The translations under genes and the position numbers were made by a program. Of a DNA stretch of 32,074 nucleotides, positions 7,968 to 16,572 are shown one piece after another; position 1 is the first letter of the stretch, and every line of letters begins with the position of its first letter. The stretch lies in assembly GCA_018666555.1 (NCBI GenBank), contig JABIZD010000141.1:1-32074 (forward strand). The letters are read 5' to 3'. This DNA comes from Gammaproteobacteria bacterium. Its GTDB lineage: Bacteria > Pseudomonadota > Gammaproteobacteria > Pseudomonadales > Azotimanducaceae. The notes beneath the pieces were generated by a model. That model was not told the DNA's origin. It saw only the letters and a program-made list of their open reading frames with translations, and did not search any database.

Positions 7968-8939
7968 TTGGAAATTACTACCCCGAAGCACGGCCTATTC
8001 AAGGTTTCAAAACTAATATTTGGCTGCGGAGCGGTAGGTGGCTTGCTCATCAACGGCTCTGAGGAAGAAAAGCAAGATACCTTTGATCTGGCAATCAGAT
8101 CCGGAATAAACTGGTTTGATACCGCACCAACTTATGGTGATACTCGTTCTGAGTCTGCCCTAGGGATCCTACTCACAGCCGCACATGAAAATATTCAGGT
8201 GTCGACTAAAGTCACTATCGATACTCGTGATCCTGATTATTATGGCCAGGTGGAACGCTCTTTGACCAGCAGCCTGAAAAGACTTAATCGAGATCAGGTA
8301 ACCCTGATTCAATTGCACAATCCCATCGGCAGAGAAACTAAAGCAAGCGTCATCGGCATAAACGAGGTAATGAAGCCGCACGGTGTCCTGGATGCGTTCG
8401 ATAACATGAAAATGCAAGGCCTGGCACAGCATATAGGTATAACCGGCCTGGGTGAAACACCCGCATTGATCCGAATCATCAAGAGTAACCGCCTGGCTAC
8501 CATACAGTTGCTCTATAACCTGCTCAATGCCTCAGCTGGGATCAGCCTACCATCCAGTTGGTCCTGCTATAATTTCACAGGCCTGATTGATACCTGCTTT
8601 GAGCATGACGTCGCTGTATTTGGAATACGGGCGTTTGCAGCGGGTATTCTAGCGACCGAAAAGCGCCATGGCAGGGAGCAACCACTCACCTCACCTGATA
8701 CGGTTGCAAGCGAAGAAATTAAACAGCAGCACCTGTCTCAAGCACTCTACGGTAATCCCAACCCGCAGGTAAAACTTGCGCTTCGATTCGCTCTTTCACA
8801 GCCACGTATTGATGCTATTATCATTGGTCTGGCTGAGCGAAAGCATCTGGAAGTCGCCTTGGAAGCCGAGGAATCTGGCCCTCTGGATGCAGCTAGCCTC
8901 AAACAGATTCAGCAGGCCTGGGGCTCGTTCCATACTTAA
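7968..8939 (+). CDS. Aldo/keto reductase
   Basis: This is an NAD(P)H-dependent aldo/keto reductase, 323 aa when started at the TTG at 7968. The frame is open further upstream, but that part is a shadow inside the ligase gene. The first AKR-like residues (LFKVSKLIFGCGAVGG) directly follow the TTG, and AGGA lies 11 bases before it. The catalytic tetrad is visible as Asp51 and Tyr56 (in NWFDTAPTYGDTRSE), Lys81 (VSTKV) and His117 (LIQLH). The C-terminal cofactor-binding motif reads IDAIIIGLAERKHLEVALEA. It reduces aldehydes or ketones with a TIM-barrel fold. Its position 4 bases behind the ligase suggests that it handles an aldehyde or keto group of the same substrate, but no specificity can be read. 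Confidence 0.85.
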   Translation: MEITTPKHGLFKVSKLIFGCGAVGGLLINGSEEEKQDTFDLAIRSGINWFDTAPTYGDTRSESALGILLTAAHENIQVSTKVTIDTRDPDYYGQVERSLTSSLKRLNRDQVTLIQLHNPIGRETKASVIGINEVMKPHGVLDAFDNMKMQGLAQHIGITGLGETPALIRIIKSNRLATIQLLYNLLNASAGISLPSSWSCYNFTGLIDTCFEHDVAVFGIRAFAAGILATEKRHGREQPLTSPDTVASEEIKQQHLSQALYGNPNPQVKLALRFALSQPRIDAIIIGLAERKHLEVALEAEESGPLDAASLKQIQQAWGSFHT

Positions 8940-9017
8940 CCGGCACTACCCCCGCGAGGTCTTTTCTGTATTAACGGATAGGCAGTCGAGATACTACGCC
9001 CATCTGATTTACCAAGG

Positions 9018-9584
9018 TCAGGCCCTTGACATGTATTTCCCTGTTCCAGAGTTGATCTTGATGGGTTCGCCTGTTTCAATATATTCAGGAACCTGAACAA
9101 CAAGGCCTGTGGCCATAGTCGCTGGTTTGGTTCTTGCACTGGCACTGGCACCCTTTATTGCCGGAGCTGTATCGGCTATTTCCATGACAATCGCTTGCGG
9201 TAATTCTATTGCAACAAGCTGCTCCTCTATCAATAAAGCGGTGATATCCAAGAGTCCTTCACTGAGAAATGGAAGTTGTTCTTCAAGGTCGGCACGATCG
9301 AGACCATATTGGCTATAATCGCTGGTATTCATAAAAAAAAACTGGCCTCCATCAAGGTAGGAAAACTGTACCGGTACTCGCTCACAATCCACTGCCTGAA
9401 AATGTTCATCACCTTTACAGGACACCTCTTTTTTCTGGCGAGACAATAGACTGGAAAACCTGATTTTATAAATCGTTGACGCTCCTCGTGAGGAAGGACT
9501 TTTACTTTCGATGGCCTTAACGACATGAGGAATTTCATCAACTTTGACGACCTCACCCTTCTTAATCTCACTGGCCTTTGGCAT
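9018..9584 (-). CDS. yeiP: Elongation factor P-like protein EfpL (YeiP)
   Basis: This 188-aa protein has the three-domain EF-P/eIF5A fold and matches Escherichia coli YeiP (EfpL) almost motif for motif. The start is MPKASEIKKGEVV, SPSSRGASTIYK holds the loop-tip Arg33, and AIKGASASARTKPATM and LVVQVPEYIETGEPIKI sit in the C-terminal domain. EF-P proteins enter the ribosomal E site and relieve stalling at polyproline-type sequences. The EfpL branch has arginine where EF-P has its modified lysine. The start at 9584 is chosen because AGAGGAAG lies just upstream and because it matches the family. The frame extends 10 codons further, but without a ribosome site. It is divergent from the DUF3820 gene, with 40 bases between. 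Confidence 0.92.
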   Translation of the reverse strand: MPKASEIKKGEVVKVDEIPHVVKAIESKSPSSRGASTIYKIRFSSLLSRQKKEVSCKGDEHFQAVDCERVPVQFSYLDGGQFFFMNTSDYSQYGLDRADLEEQLPFLSEGLLDITALLIEEQLVAIELPQAIVMEIADTAPAIKGASASARTKPATMATGLVVQVPEYIETGEPIKINSGTGKYMSRA

Positions 9585-9624
9585 GATATCTTCCTCTTTA
9601 AAATATTCTGGCAATTAGCGTTAC

Positions 9625-9846
9625 ATGTTTGAATCAAAGGACCTGATCTCAGTCGCCAATACTAAGATGCCATTTGGTAAATACAAAGGCCAACGGCTTT
9701 CCCGATTACCCGAAGCCTATCTTTTGTGGTTCGAAAAAAAAGGCTTCCCCACCGGTAGACTGGGCGATCTTATGAAGTTTTCGCTGGAAATTAAAATTCA
9801 TGGTCTTGAGGCACTGCTATACCCTCTGGAGCAGGATACATCATAG
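9625..9846 (+). CDS. DUF3820 family small protein
   Basis: This 73-aa protein carries the family signature MPFGKYKGQRLSRLPEAYLL (residues 15-34) followed by WFEKKGFPTGRLGDLM, characteristic of DUF3820 (PF12843). That family has also been named as a putative quorum-sensing-regulated virulence factor. It is a small cytoplasmic protein with no catalytic motif, signal peptide or membrane segment. The ATG at 9625 has only a weak ribosome site, and an internal ATG at the start of MPFGKYKG is possible. It is divergently oriented to efpL across a 40-base gap that must hold both promoters. Biochemical function is unknown. Confidence 0.8.
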   Translation: MFESKDLISVANTKMPFGKYKGQRLSRLPEAYLLWFEKKGFPTGRLGDLMKFSLEIKIHGLEALLYPLEQDTS

Positions 9847-9960
9847 CAGGAGAAAGAAAAAAACCTCGTTGATTGCTCCCTGCCAGCCTTTTATCCAGAA
9901 CTGTTGACTCAGGCCTGTCACCGGCTGAGAATAGGGCTTGATTAAAACAGGATTAACGAT

Positions 9961-10251
9961 ATGTCTATTGGCGTCATTGCAAAATTAACCATCAAGGAAG
10001 GCAGTAACCAGGCCTTCGAAGAAAAATTCTCAGAGCTAGCAGCCACTGTTCGCGCCAACGAACCAGGCAATAACTTTTATTCGCTGCACAAATCCAGAAC
10101 TGACAACTTATCCTACGTCGTCTTGGAAGAGTATGTCGACGAAGCGGCACTGGCAGCCCATGGCAAGTCAGACTATTTCAGGGCAATAGGCGCTGAGTTG
10201 GGCCCGCATATGGCTGGAGCACCTCAAGTCGAGTACTTTGACGGCGTATAG
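9961..10251 (+). CDS. Antibiotic biosynthesis monooxygenase (YgiN-like) domain protein
   Basis: This 96-aa single-domain protein has the ABM ferredoxin-like fold. A first strand (IGVIAKLTIKEGSNQAFEEK) is followed by a helix and the NEPGNNFYSLHKSRTD turn. Then comes VVLEEYVDEAALAAHGKSDYF, with the His of the typical 'AHxxSxHF' pattern (HGKSDYF here), and an AELGPHMAGAPQVEYF tail. Members such as YgiN are cofactor-free dimeric quinol monooxygenases or act in quinone and aldehyde detoxification. The substrate cannot be inferred. It converges with the esterase gene, with 30 bases between, and no hairpin terminator is seen there. Confidence 0.82.
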   Translation: MSIGVIAKLTIKEGSNQAFEEKFSELAATVRANEPGNNFYSLHKSRTDNLSYVVLEEYVDEAALAAHGKSDYFRAIGAELGPHMAGAPQVEYFDGV

Positions 10252-10281
10252 GCCCGTTTCAGGTCAAAACCACCATCAATG

Positions 10282-11313
10282 CTAGGGTTTGATGCTCTGG
10301 TACAGGCTAGGCAAAGATAGGTCCATTCGATAATCGATGCCCGAGTGATTATCTTCGAATTCCTCATAGCTGTGGTTGATACCCAAGGCACCTAGCCGCT
10401 TGGTTAGTGCCCGGGCCCCAAACATAAGGTAATACTGGTCTCGATTGCCACAATCGATATACAGGTTTTTCAAGCTGCTGAGGCTGGATTGCACATCTGC
10501 ATCTTCTACCAGCGTCAATGGGTCCCATGCCTGCCAGTTCTGCCAACGCTCAGGTATCAACTCACACGTGTCCAGGGTAACCGGTAGCCTTATGCCATAG
10601 TCACTAGCTGGATCAGGATCATAAGAGGCCGCCATCGCCAGCATCATTAAGATACTCATATCCTGTCCGGATACGTTCTTTCTATTACCCAGTCTATCCA
10701 AAAAGGACTTAATACTGCCGCCGGACTGTTGCAAAGCCAAAACAATCCGTGGGAGTTCAGATTGATAACAGAGTTGAAAATTCATATCACCGGAATGACA
10801 GGCTACAGCGCCCCATTGATCACCCTGAGTCATGCCCTGCAGCATCGCACCATAACCACCACTTGACTTTCCAAAGACAGCTCGATTACCAGCTTCAGAT
10901 AGGATAGGAAAGTTATCAATGAGCTGCGGCAACATATCTTCCACTAACCACGTCGACCAGTTACCCATCACGCTGGTGTCTATGTACTGGTTACCGCCGA
11001 GCGAAGTAAAACAATCCGGAAAAGCAATAATAGATGGCCCCATTAAGCCTTCGTCTATAAGCCGGTCTATTCGCTGCGGCAGCGTTTCAGCAAAACTTTT
11101 CCAGGCAAGATGGGAAAACCCACTGCCTGTGAAGCCAGCAAGATCGACCATGAGCGGAAACCGGCTCTGCGAAGAAAGTTCAATACCTTCGGGCAAATAA
11201 ACGCCAACCTGACGACATCCCGGGTCACCCAGCAAGTTGTGATCAAGATTTTTTGACTCAATTCCCAGCGTCGAAATTCTACCGCGGTGAGCGCTAAAGG
11301 GATGTTGTGGCAT
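10282..11313 (-). CDS. Alpha/beta-hydrolase esterase (esterase D/enterochelin-esterase-like)
   Basis: This 343-aa serine hydrolase is of the 'putative esterase' family (PF00756 type). The nucleophile elbow is GKSSGG (148-153, Ser150). An acid candidate sits in YIDCGNRDQYYLMFG and the His in FEDNHSGIDYR near the C-terminus, in the order Ser, Asp, His. An early LMVDLAGFTGSGF segment forms the oxyanion region. No signal peptide is seen, so it is probably cytoplasmic. The family includes S-formylglutathione hydrolase, mycolyltransferases and siderophore esterases; specificity is open. It lies downstream of the RND operon on the same strand, 126 bases away, with a weak hairpin between them. Confidence 0.8.
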   Translation of the reverse strand: MPQHPFSAHRGRISTLGIESKNLDHNLLGDPGCRQVGVYLPEGIELSSQSRFPLMVDLAGFTGSGFSHLAWKSFAETLPQRIDRLIDEGLMGPSIIAFPDCFTSLGGNQYIDTSVMGNWSTWLVEDMLPQLIDNFPILSEAGNRAVFGKSSGGYGAMLQGMTQGDQWGAVACHSGDMNFQLCYQSELPRIVLALQQSGGSIKSFLDRLGNRKNVSGQDMSILMMLAMAASYDPDPASDYGIRLPVTLDTCELIPERWQNWQAWDPLTLVEDADVQSSLSSLKNLYIDCGNRDQYYLMFGARALTKRLGALGINHSYEEFEDNHSGIDYRMDLSLPSLYQSIKP

Positions 11314-11339
11314 AAACAGATCCTTAAAAATCAGTCATT

Positions 11340-11359
11340 GGTGGCTTTTAGTTACCACC
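11340..11359 (-). terminator. Weak hairpin between RND operon and esterase
   Basis: On the minus strand GGTGG and CCACC form a 5-bp stem with a 10-base loop. After 8 bases a run of five T's follows (11322-11332 region). This is poor for an intrinsic terminator because the T-run is displaced and the stem is short. It is the only candidate for separating the efflux operon from the esterase. Confidence 0.25.
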
Positions 11360-11439
11360 TTAATGATAAACCCAGCTAGCAAGCAATCACTCGCCTTAGC
11401 ATCTTATTCAGCACTGAAACCCCACCTTGGTCAATAAAC

Positions 11440-14400
11440 TTAATCGACCTTGCCTGAGGCCCGCCAGGCTTTCACATCTTCAAAAAACAGGTAGGAAGAT
11501 GGAACCACTAACAACGTTACTAGGGTGGCAAACAATACACCAAATGCAAGCGACACCGCCATAGGAACCAGAAACTGCGCTTGAACACTGGTATTAAACA
11601 TCAACGGTGCCAAACCCGCAAAAGTTGTCAGCGATGTCAATACAATGGGCCTACACCGTGAGACTGACGCATTCACAACCGCATCAACCAGGGATTCACC
11701 GGCAGCACGCCGGGCGTTTAAATTATGAACTAACACCAGACTGCTATTCACGACTACCCCTGAGGCCGCTATGAAACCAAGAATTGACATCATCGCCAAA
11801 CCAGAAACGAGACCAACCAATTTCATGATCTGATGACCCCAGATAGCCCCAAGAAAAGCAAACGGGATCACACTCATAATTATCAGTGGCTGAGCATAGG
11901 ATTGCAGGGGCACAGCGAGTAACGCGTAAACTAAAAATAGGGAGATCAAAAATAGGGGAACCAAGCTACCAAAATACTCTCCTTGCTCACGCTGTTCTCC
12001 CTCCAGACTGTATTGAATACGCGGGTAATCTTTCATGATATCAGTTAAGTGCCTGGCCCTAAGGTCGGCAAGAACCTCGTTAGCGGTTGTCTGATCCCGC
12101 AGCACATCTGCTGTTACATTAACCACTCGCTGTCGGTCGGTTCTTCTGATACTTGAAAAACCACGCCCTAATTCAGCATCGGCTACCACTGCAAAAGGTA
12201 CTTCAGCACCGTCTGATGTCCTCACCCGCATACTGTCTAGCGTGGCCAAATTTTTTCTTTCTTCCCGTGTATATCTGACCATGACCCTGACATCATCCCG
12301 ACCCCGCTGAATACGTTGTGCCTCCTCCCCATAAAAGGCCTGCCGAACCTGACGCCCTAAGCTGTCCAGACTTAAGCCGAGTGCTTCTCCACTGGGCAAC
12401 ATCTTCAGCTTAAGTTCCTGTTTTCCCGATCGAAATGAATCAGTGATATCAATGACGCCAGGATACTCAGACAACCTTTCCCTTAGACGAGCCGCGGCAA
12501 TTCTCAGGTCATCAACGTTGTCTCCCGCCAGCTGAATGTCAATCGCATCACCCACTGTGAACAAAGCACTGGTGAATCTCAATTCGACCGCCCCGGCAAC
12601 CGAACCTGATTGCTGACGCCATAAATTTGCCACCTCTGCCGTCTCCAGGTTTCTCGTTTCGCTTGGTGTTAACTGCAGCGTGACCTCACCTAAATGGCCA
12701 CCACTGGCCACACTTTCAGCAGTGCCAGGCGGGCCGGGACCACCCGTGCTACTGGGATGATTCCCAACTGCAGTTAATACATGCCTTACTGGTGGAGATT
12801 CGGGAAATTGGGATTTCAGATCCTCGGATAACTGAAAAGCCGTTTTTTCAAGCCTCATAACTGCTTGCCGGGTCACCTCAACCGGCGTTCCCAATGGCAT
12901 GGTTAACTGGGCAATTGCCTGGTCGGAAGCAAGTGGCGGGAAAAATGAAAAAGGCAACCGCCCGCTCATCACGATTCCTATCCCGGACATAAAAGCCGCC
13001 AAAGCAATCGCTAAAGTAATATAACGAGCCTGCGTACTCTTTTTCACCAGTTGCCTGAAGCCGTTGTCAATCTGATGTTCCAACCAATCAGAAAACCGCG
13101 TTTGTGCGGCCATTATCCTTTCTGCGATAGCTTTTGAATGCCCTGACCAATGCACTGCCATTACCAATGACACGCAAATACTGAGAAGCGCCAGATAAGT
13201 CCTCATGTCTGAGGCAAACTCCAATAAAATAATAAAGACGATCGGTATCATCAATAACCCAATTTCACCGACCGATGTTTTTACATCCTCATGGCCAAGA
13301 TGAGCCGGGAGTACAAGCTGGGACTCGACTAACGAGAAAACAAGGCAGCAGACGACTACCGTGGCAATCACTCCGCCAATCTGACCAAACGTGCCTGGCC
13401 CTACAATCAAGGGGAAAAAAGTACATATCGTTGTCAATACACCAAAAATAACTGGAACTGACACCTGCTGGGTCCCAGTAATAGCACCTTGCAAAAGAGA
13501 TCCAGACCTGAGTTGACTTGAATACACATTTTCCCCGACCACAATCGCATCATCCACCATAATGCCGAGCACCAATATGAAGCCGAACAAGGAAATAGAG
13601 TCAATCGATAAACCCAGGAAATTGGTCATAAAGAGCGCGCCCAGAAAAGCCACAGGAACACCCAGACTGACCCAAAAAGCAAGACGAGGTCTGAGAAAAA
13701 GCGCCAACAGCAACAACACCATCATGAAGCCCTGGCGAGCGCTTTGCAGAAGAGTGCTCAATCTATCTTTTAGCAGTTTCGAGCTATCATTCCATATGGT
13801 TAACTCGACCCCAGCAGGCAAGCTTCTCGGGGCACTTGCCAGATAAGCTTCAACCTCACGAGTTATTTCCTGGATATCCTGATTACCAATTCGAGAGACT
13901 TTGATCAAGGCTGCTGGCTTACCATTAAACCGTAACATCTGGTCTGTGTCTTTAAAGCCATCGACAACTGTCGCCACATCCCGCAGATACAATCGGGAAC
14001 CATCAGCACGGCTTAGCAAAACCAGATTTTCAAACTCATCACCCCAATAAGCCTGACCTTTAGTTCTAAGCAGAATCTCACCACCACTGGTTTTTATAGA
14101 GCCACCTGGTAAATCCAGCGACCGGGTCCGAATTATTTTGGCCACCGTATCAAAGCTGAGACCGTTTCTCCTTAGAGAGGCCTCTGATAACTCAATTGAA
14201 ATCTCGTACGGTCTGGTGTTAGCCAAAGTTACCTGGGTGACGTTAGGCAATGTCGCGATATCATCCCGCACTCGCTGACCGATTACCTTGAGGGTTTTCT
14301 CATCCTCTGGACCGGTGATGGCAATATCTATAACTGACCGAACGGAGCTGATCAGATTGATGATTGGCTTTTCTGTCTCTCGTGGAAAGGTATCGATCGA

Positions 14401-14742
14401 ATCAACTCGGTTCTTGACATCATCAAGTGCCTTAGCTGTATCCGCATCATCTCGAAGTTCAACGGAAACCGAACATAAGCCTTCATTAGAAGTTGAGCGA
14501 AGCTCCTTGATGCCTTCAATACCATCTAATTCCTCTTCTACACGCACACAAACGCCCGACTCCACCTCCTCTGGAGCGGCACCCAGATAAGGTATAGACA
14601 CCACGATAATAGGTACATCAATATCAGGGAACGTCTTTTGAGGCATGTTATACAGACCTGCCAATCCCGCAAAGACCAGCAAAAAGAGCAGCAGATTGGC
14701 GGCAATGTGGTTTTTCGCAAACCAGTCAATGACACCGCTCAT
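11440..14742 (-). CDS. RND-superfamily efflux permease (AcrB-like) with extra hydrophobic insert
   Basis: This 1100-aa inner-membrane proton-driven pump has the usual duplicated plan: N-terminal helix (NLLLFLLVFAGLAGLYNMP), a large periplasmic loop, a six-helix bundle, a second loop and a second bundle. The TM4 proton-relay aspartates are Asp397-Asp398 in LGIMVDDAIVVGENVYSS. It is about 50-70 residues longer than AcrB. The excess lies between TM6 and TM7 (about residues 490-545), where IGLLMIPIVFIILLEFA and TYLALLSICVSLVMAVHW look like two additional membrane segments. The TM10 motif near residue 1000 reads GVVVNSSLVLVH, without the AcrB lysine. The start overlaps the adaptor stop by 4 bases (ATGA). 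No outer-membrane factor gene is adjacent, so it probably shares a TolC-like protein encoded elsewhere. Confidence 0.93.
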   Translation of the reverse strand: MSGVIDWFAKNHIAANLLLFLLVFAGLAGLYNMPQKTFPDIDVPIIVVSIPYLGAAPEEVESGVCVRVEEELDGIEGIKELRSTSNEGLCSVSVELRDDADTAKALDDVKNRVDSIDTFPRETEKPIINLISSVRSVIDIAITGPEDEKTLKVIGQRVRDDIATLPNVTQVTLANTRPYEISIELSEASLRRNGLSFDTVAKIIRTRSLDLPGGSIKTSGGEILLRTKGQAYWGDEFENLVLLSRADGSRLYLRDVATVVDGFKDTDQMLRFNGKPAALIKVSRIGNQDIQEITREVEAYLASAPRSLPAGVELTIWNDSSKLLKDRLSTLLQSARQGFMMVLLLLALFLRPRLAFWVSLGVPVAFLGALFMTNFLGLSIDSISLFGFILVLGIMVDDAIVVGENVYSSQLRSGSLLQGAITGTQQVSVPVIFGVLTTICTFFPLIVGPGTFGQIGGVIATVVVCCLVFSLVESQLVLPAHLGHEDVKTSVGEIGLLMIPIVFIILLEFASDMRTYLALLSICVSLVMAVHWSGHSKAIAERIMAAQTRFSDWLEHQIDNGFRQLVKKSTQARYITLAIALAAFMSGIGIVMSGRLPFSFFPPLASDQAIAQLTMPLGTPVEVTRQAVMRLEKTAFQLSEDLKSQFPESPPVRHVLTAVGNHPSSTGGPGPPGTAESVASGGHLGEVTLQLTPSETRNLETAEVANLWRQQSGSVAGAVELRFTSALFTVGDAIDIQLAGDNVDDLRIAAARLRERLSEYPGVIDITDSFRSGKQELKLKMLPSGEALGLSLDSLGRQVRQAFYGEEAQRIQRGRDDVRVMVRYTREERKNLATLDSMRVRTSDGAEVPFAVVADAELGRGFSSIRRTDRQRVVNVTADVLRDQTTANEVLADLRARHLTDIMKDYPRIQYSLEGEQREQGEYFGSLVPLFLISLFLVYALLAVPLQSYAQPLIIMSVIPFAFLGAIWGHQIMKLVGLVSGLAMMSILGFIAASGVVVNSSLVLVHNLNARRAAGESLVDAVVNASVSRCRPIVLTSLTTFAGLAPLMFNTSVQAQFLVPMAVSLAFGVLFATLVTLLVVPSSYLFFEDVKAWRASGKVD

Positions 14743-15905
14743 AGAGGATAAACCGGTTCACTGGCGGTTCGAACCAGCATTCCAGGGATAGCATCATTCA
14801 GGTTGGTAATACAAACCAAATCACCCCTGGTAAGTCCTGCAGCAACGTATACCTGATTGCCCACCCGCTTCACTATCTCCAGTTGCCGGAGTTCCAAGCG
14901 GTTCTGACTATTAACAATATATACCTGATCGTTGGATCGTATCGCCTCACGAGGCAGAATGACGACTGCAGGTAGCGCTTTACCCAGGATCTCAGCTTCA
15001 ACAAAAAGACCCACAGCCAGCGGAGGTTTGCCGTTGAGCGCAGCGTAAGGATCAGCAACCCGAGCCACCAACTGGATCATCCGGGTCTTGGCATCAATCT
15101 CGCCTTCGGTACGAACAATGGTCCCCTCCCATTCATGCTCCTCTCCAGCAAAACGTGCTCTGAGACGGGTAATAACCTGACCATCAAGATTCTTTCCAGA
15201 AGTCGATAACGGTAGATCTAAAAAAGCCAGCTCTTCATCGTGAATCGGCAATCTAACTTCGACAAAATCAGTTGCATAAATAGTAGCGACAGATACGCCT
15301 CGATTAACGAATTGGCCAATATCAAGCTGCTCAGACCTGACCCTTCCATCATAAGGAGCCGTTACCTTGGTTCTTGCCATGTCACGGGTTGCTTTGGCGA
15401 CCCATGCGCGGGCCTCCCGCCGAGTGGCTTCTGCTACTTTGAGCCGGTTTAATGCATCATCGTGTTGCGATTCACTAGCCGACTGACGTTTAGCCAGGTC
15501 CTGCTGACGGGCATAAGCTTTAGATGCGTTGGCTAACTCACTGACCGCCCGTGCCTGGCCGGCTTTTGCTTGCTCAAGCGCGACTTGGTAGTCCAAGGCG
15601 TCTATGGAAAACAACACCTGACCTTTATTAAAGAATCCACCACTGACCAGGTCGTCGGATAGGGCTATAACTCGACCCGAAACCTCGGCAATAAGATCTG
15701 TCTGGCTGCGTGGTCTGACAGTACCATGGGTCAGCGCTGTCATCTGGACATTGGCTGGCATTGCTACTTTAGTTTCCACAATAGGGGGGACTATTGCAGG
15801 GACAACAGGCTCAAGCGAAGGACCGGTCATCACCAGAATAGCGGCGATCGCAAAGCCAACCATAATAATGCCCAGCGGCAATAGTTTTTGTTTCAACTTA
15901 ATCAT
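14739..15905 (-). CDS. RND efflux periplasmic adaptor (HlyD/AcrA family)
   Basis: This 388-aa membrane-fusion protein joins the RND pump to an outer-membrane channel. An N-terminal anchor (LPLGIIMVGFAIAAILVM) lacks a lipobox. The order is then: first half of the lipoyl/barrel-sandwich domain (VRPRSQTDLIAEVSGRVIAL), coiled-coil hairpin (about 100-170; ALEQAKAGQARAVSELANAS), second lipoyl half (TKVTAPYDGRVRSEQLDIGQ), beta-barrel and membrane-proximal domain. I use the ATG at 15905, not the upstream in-frame ATG at 15941. It has GAGG 8 bases upstream, overlaps the tetR stop by 8 bases, and gives a normal N-terminus. Its stop overlaps the pump's start by 4 bases, showing translational coupling of tetR, adaptor and pump. 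Confidence 0.92.
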   Translation of the reverse strand: MIKLKQKLLPLGIIMVGFAIAAILVMTGPSLEPVVPAIVPPIVETKVAMPANVQMTALTHGTVRPRSQTDLIAEVSGRVIALSDDLVSGGFFNKGQVLFSIDALDYQVALEQAKAGQARAVSELANASKAYARQQDLAKRQSASESQHDDALNRLKVAEATRREARAWVAKATRDMARTKVTAPYDGRVRSEQLDIGQFVNRGVSVATIYATDFVEVRLPIHDEELAFLDLPLSTSGKNLDGQVITRLRARFAGEEHEWEGTIVRTEGEIDAKTRMIQLVARVADPYAALNGKPPLAVGLFVEAEILGKALPAVVILPREAIRSNDQVYIVNSQNRLELRQLEIVKRVGNQVYVAAGLTRGDLVCITNLNDAIPGMLVRTASEPVYPL

Positions 15906-16545
15906 GCAGTTCAACCTCTTTCGGGATACCGGGCTGATCATTATTCAAAAACCCCGCCACCGAGAAATTCAGCAGTTGCTGGCATTTCTCTTCTTTACTT
16001 ACTTCATCTACGTTTATGAAAAAAGATCGATTAAAAATCGTCTGAAGCATTGCACCGATGACGAATGTCAACTTAACGTTCAATTCCTGCTCCCTCATTT
16101 TCGGGAAAACCAGTTGAAGTCCCGCAGTATACCGCGTTACCAATTCTCCAAACTGTTCCGCTAAAATTGGGTTCGTCAGTTCCTCCGGCTCTGCTGTCAT
16201 TTGCGCCATTAAATCCAGCGTATCCTGATTAGAATGTAGCATTACGGGCCTTAGAAAGGCTGCCAGAATATCCCGCAAATCAGGTTTGGGGTTTTCTCGC
16301 AGCAGCGTATCCAGAGCCAATAATCGCTGTTCGTTAATGGGTGCTAAACATCTGCAAAAAACCGCTTTAAACAACCCTTGTTTCGACCCGAAGTAATAAT
16401 GCGCAGCTGCCAGGTTGACACCGGCTGCTGATGTGATTGCCCTAAGCGACGAGCCTACGAAACCCTTTTGCACAAATATGCGTTCAGCCGAATCGAGAAT
16501 TCGGGTTCTGGCGGAGTCTGCACTGGCGGGACCTTTCGCTACCAT
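15898..16545 (-). CDS. TetR-family transcriptional repressor of the efflux operon
   Basis: This 215-aa regulator begins with the TetR helix-turn-helix: TRILDSAERIFVQKGF, then SSLRAITSAAGVNLAAAHYY with FGSK (residues 32-55). The C-terminal part (about 75-200) is helical and should bind ligand and dimerise; it resembles the CecR/PsrA-like subgroup in general layout only. It is the first gene of its operon, followed by adaptor and RND pump with overlapping ends. It therefore most likely represses its own operon and is released by a pump substrate. The inverted repeat AAACG-AA-CGTTT 16 bases before its ATG is the probable operator. Confidence 0.9.
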   Translation of the reverse strand: MVAKGPASADSARTRILDSAERIFVQKGFVGSSLRAITSAAGVNLAAAHYYFGSKQGLFKAVFCRCLAPINEQRLLALDTLLRENPKPDLRDILAAFLRPVMLHSNQDTLDLMAQMTAEPEELTNPILAEQFGELVTRYTAGLQLVFPKMREQELNVKLTFVIGAMLQTIFNRSFFINVDEVSKEEKCQQLLNFSVAGFLNNDQPGIPKEVELHD

Positions 16546-16560
16546 ACAAATCTAATTTTA

Positions 16561-16572
16561 AAACGAACGTTT
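16561..16572. promoter_or_regulatory. Inverted repeat, probable operator of the TetR/RND operon
   Basis: AAACG (16561-16565) and CGTTT (16568-16572) are perfect inverted arms around a two-base AA spacer. It lies 16 bases upstream of the tetR ATG, in an A/T-rich promoter region shared with the divergent AhpD-like gene start 190 bases away. Short, centrally spaced palindromes in this position are usual for autoregulated TetR repressors. Symmetry is seen directly; binding is inference. Confidence 0.45.

Noticed and set aside
9109-9318. Plus-strand ORF inside efpL
   Set aside because: It is antisense to a well-matched conserved gene, with no ribosome site.
9847-9960. Terminator after the DUF3820 gene (GCAGGAG ... 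CTCCCTGC)
   Set aside because: The arms are imperfect, the loop is long and no T-run follows.
15906-15941. Longer N-terminus of the RND adaptor
   Set aside because: The upstream ATG lies well inside tetR and lacks a ribosome site; ATG 15905 has GAGG and couples to the tetR stop.
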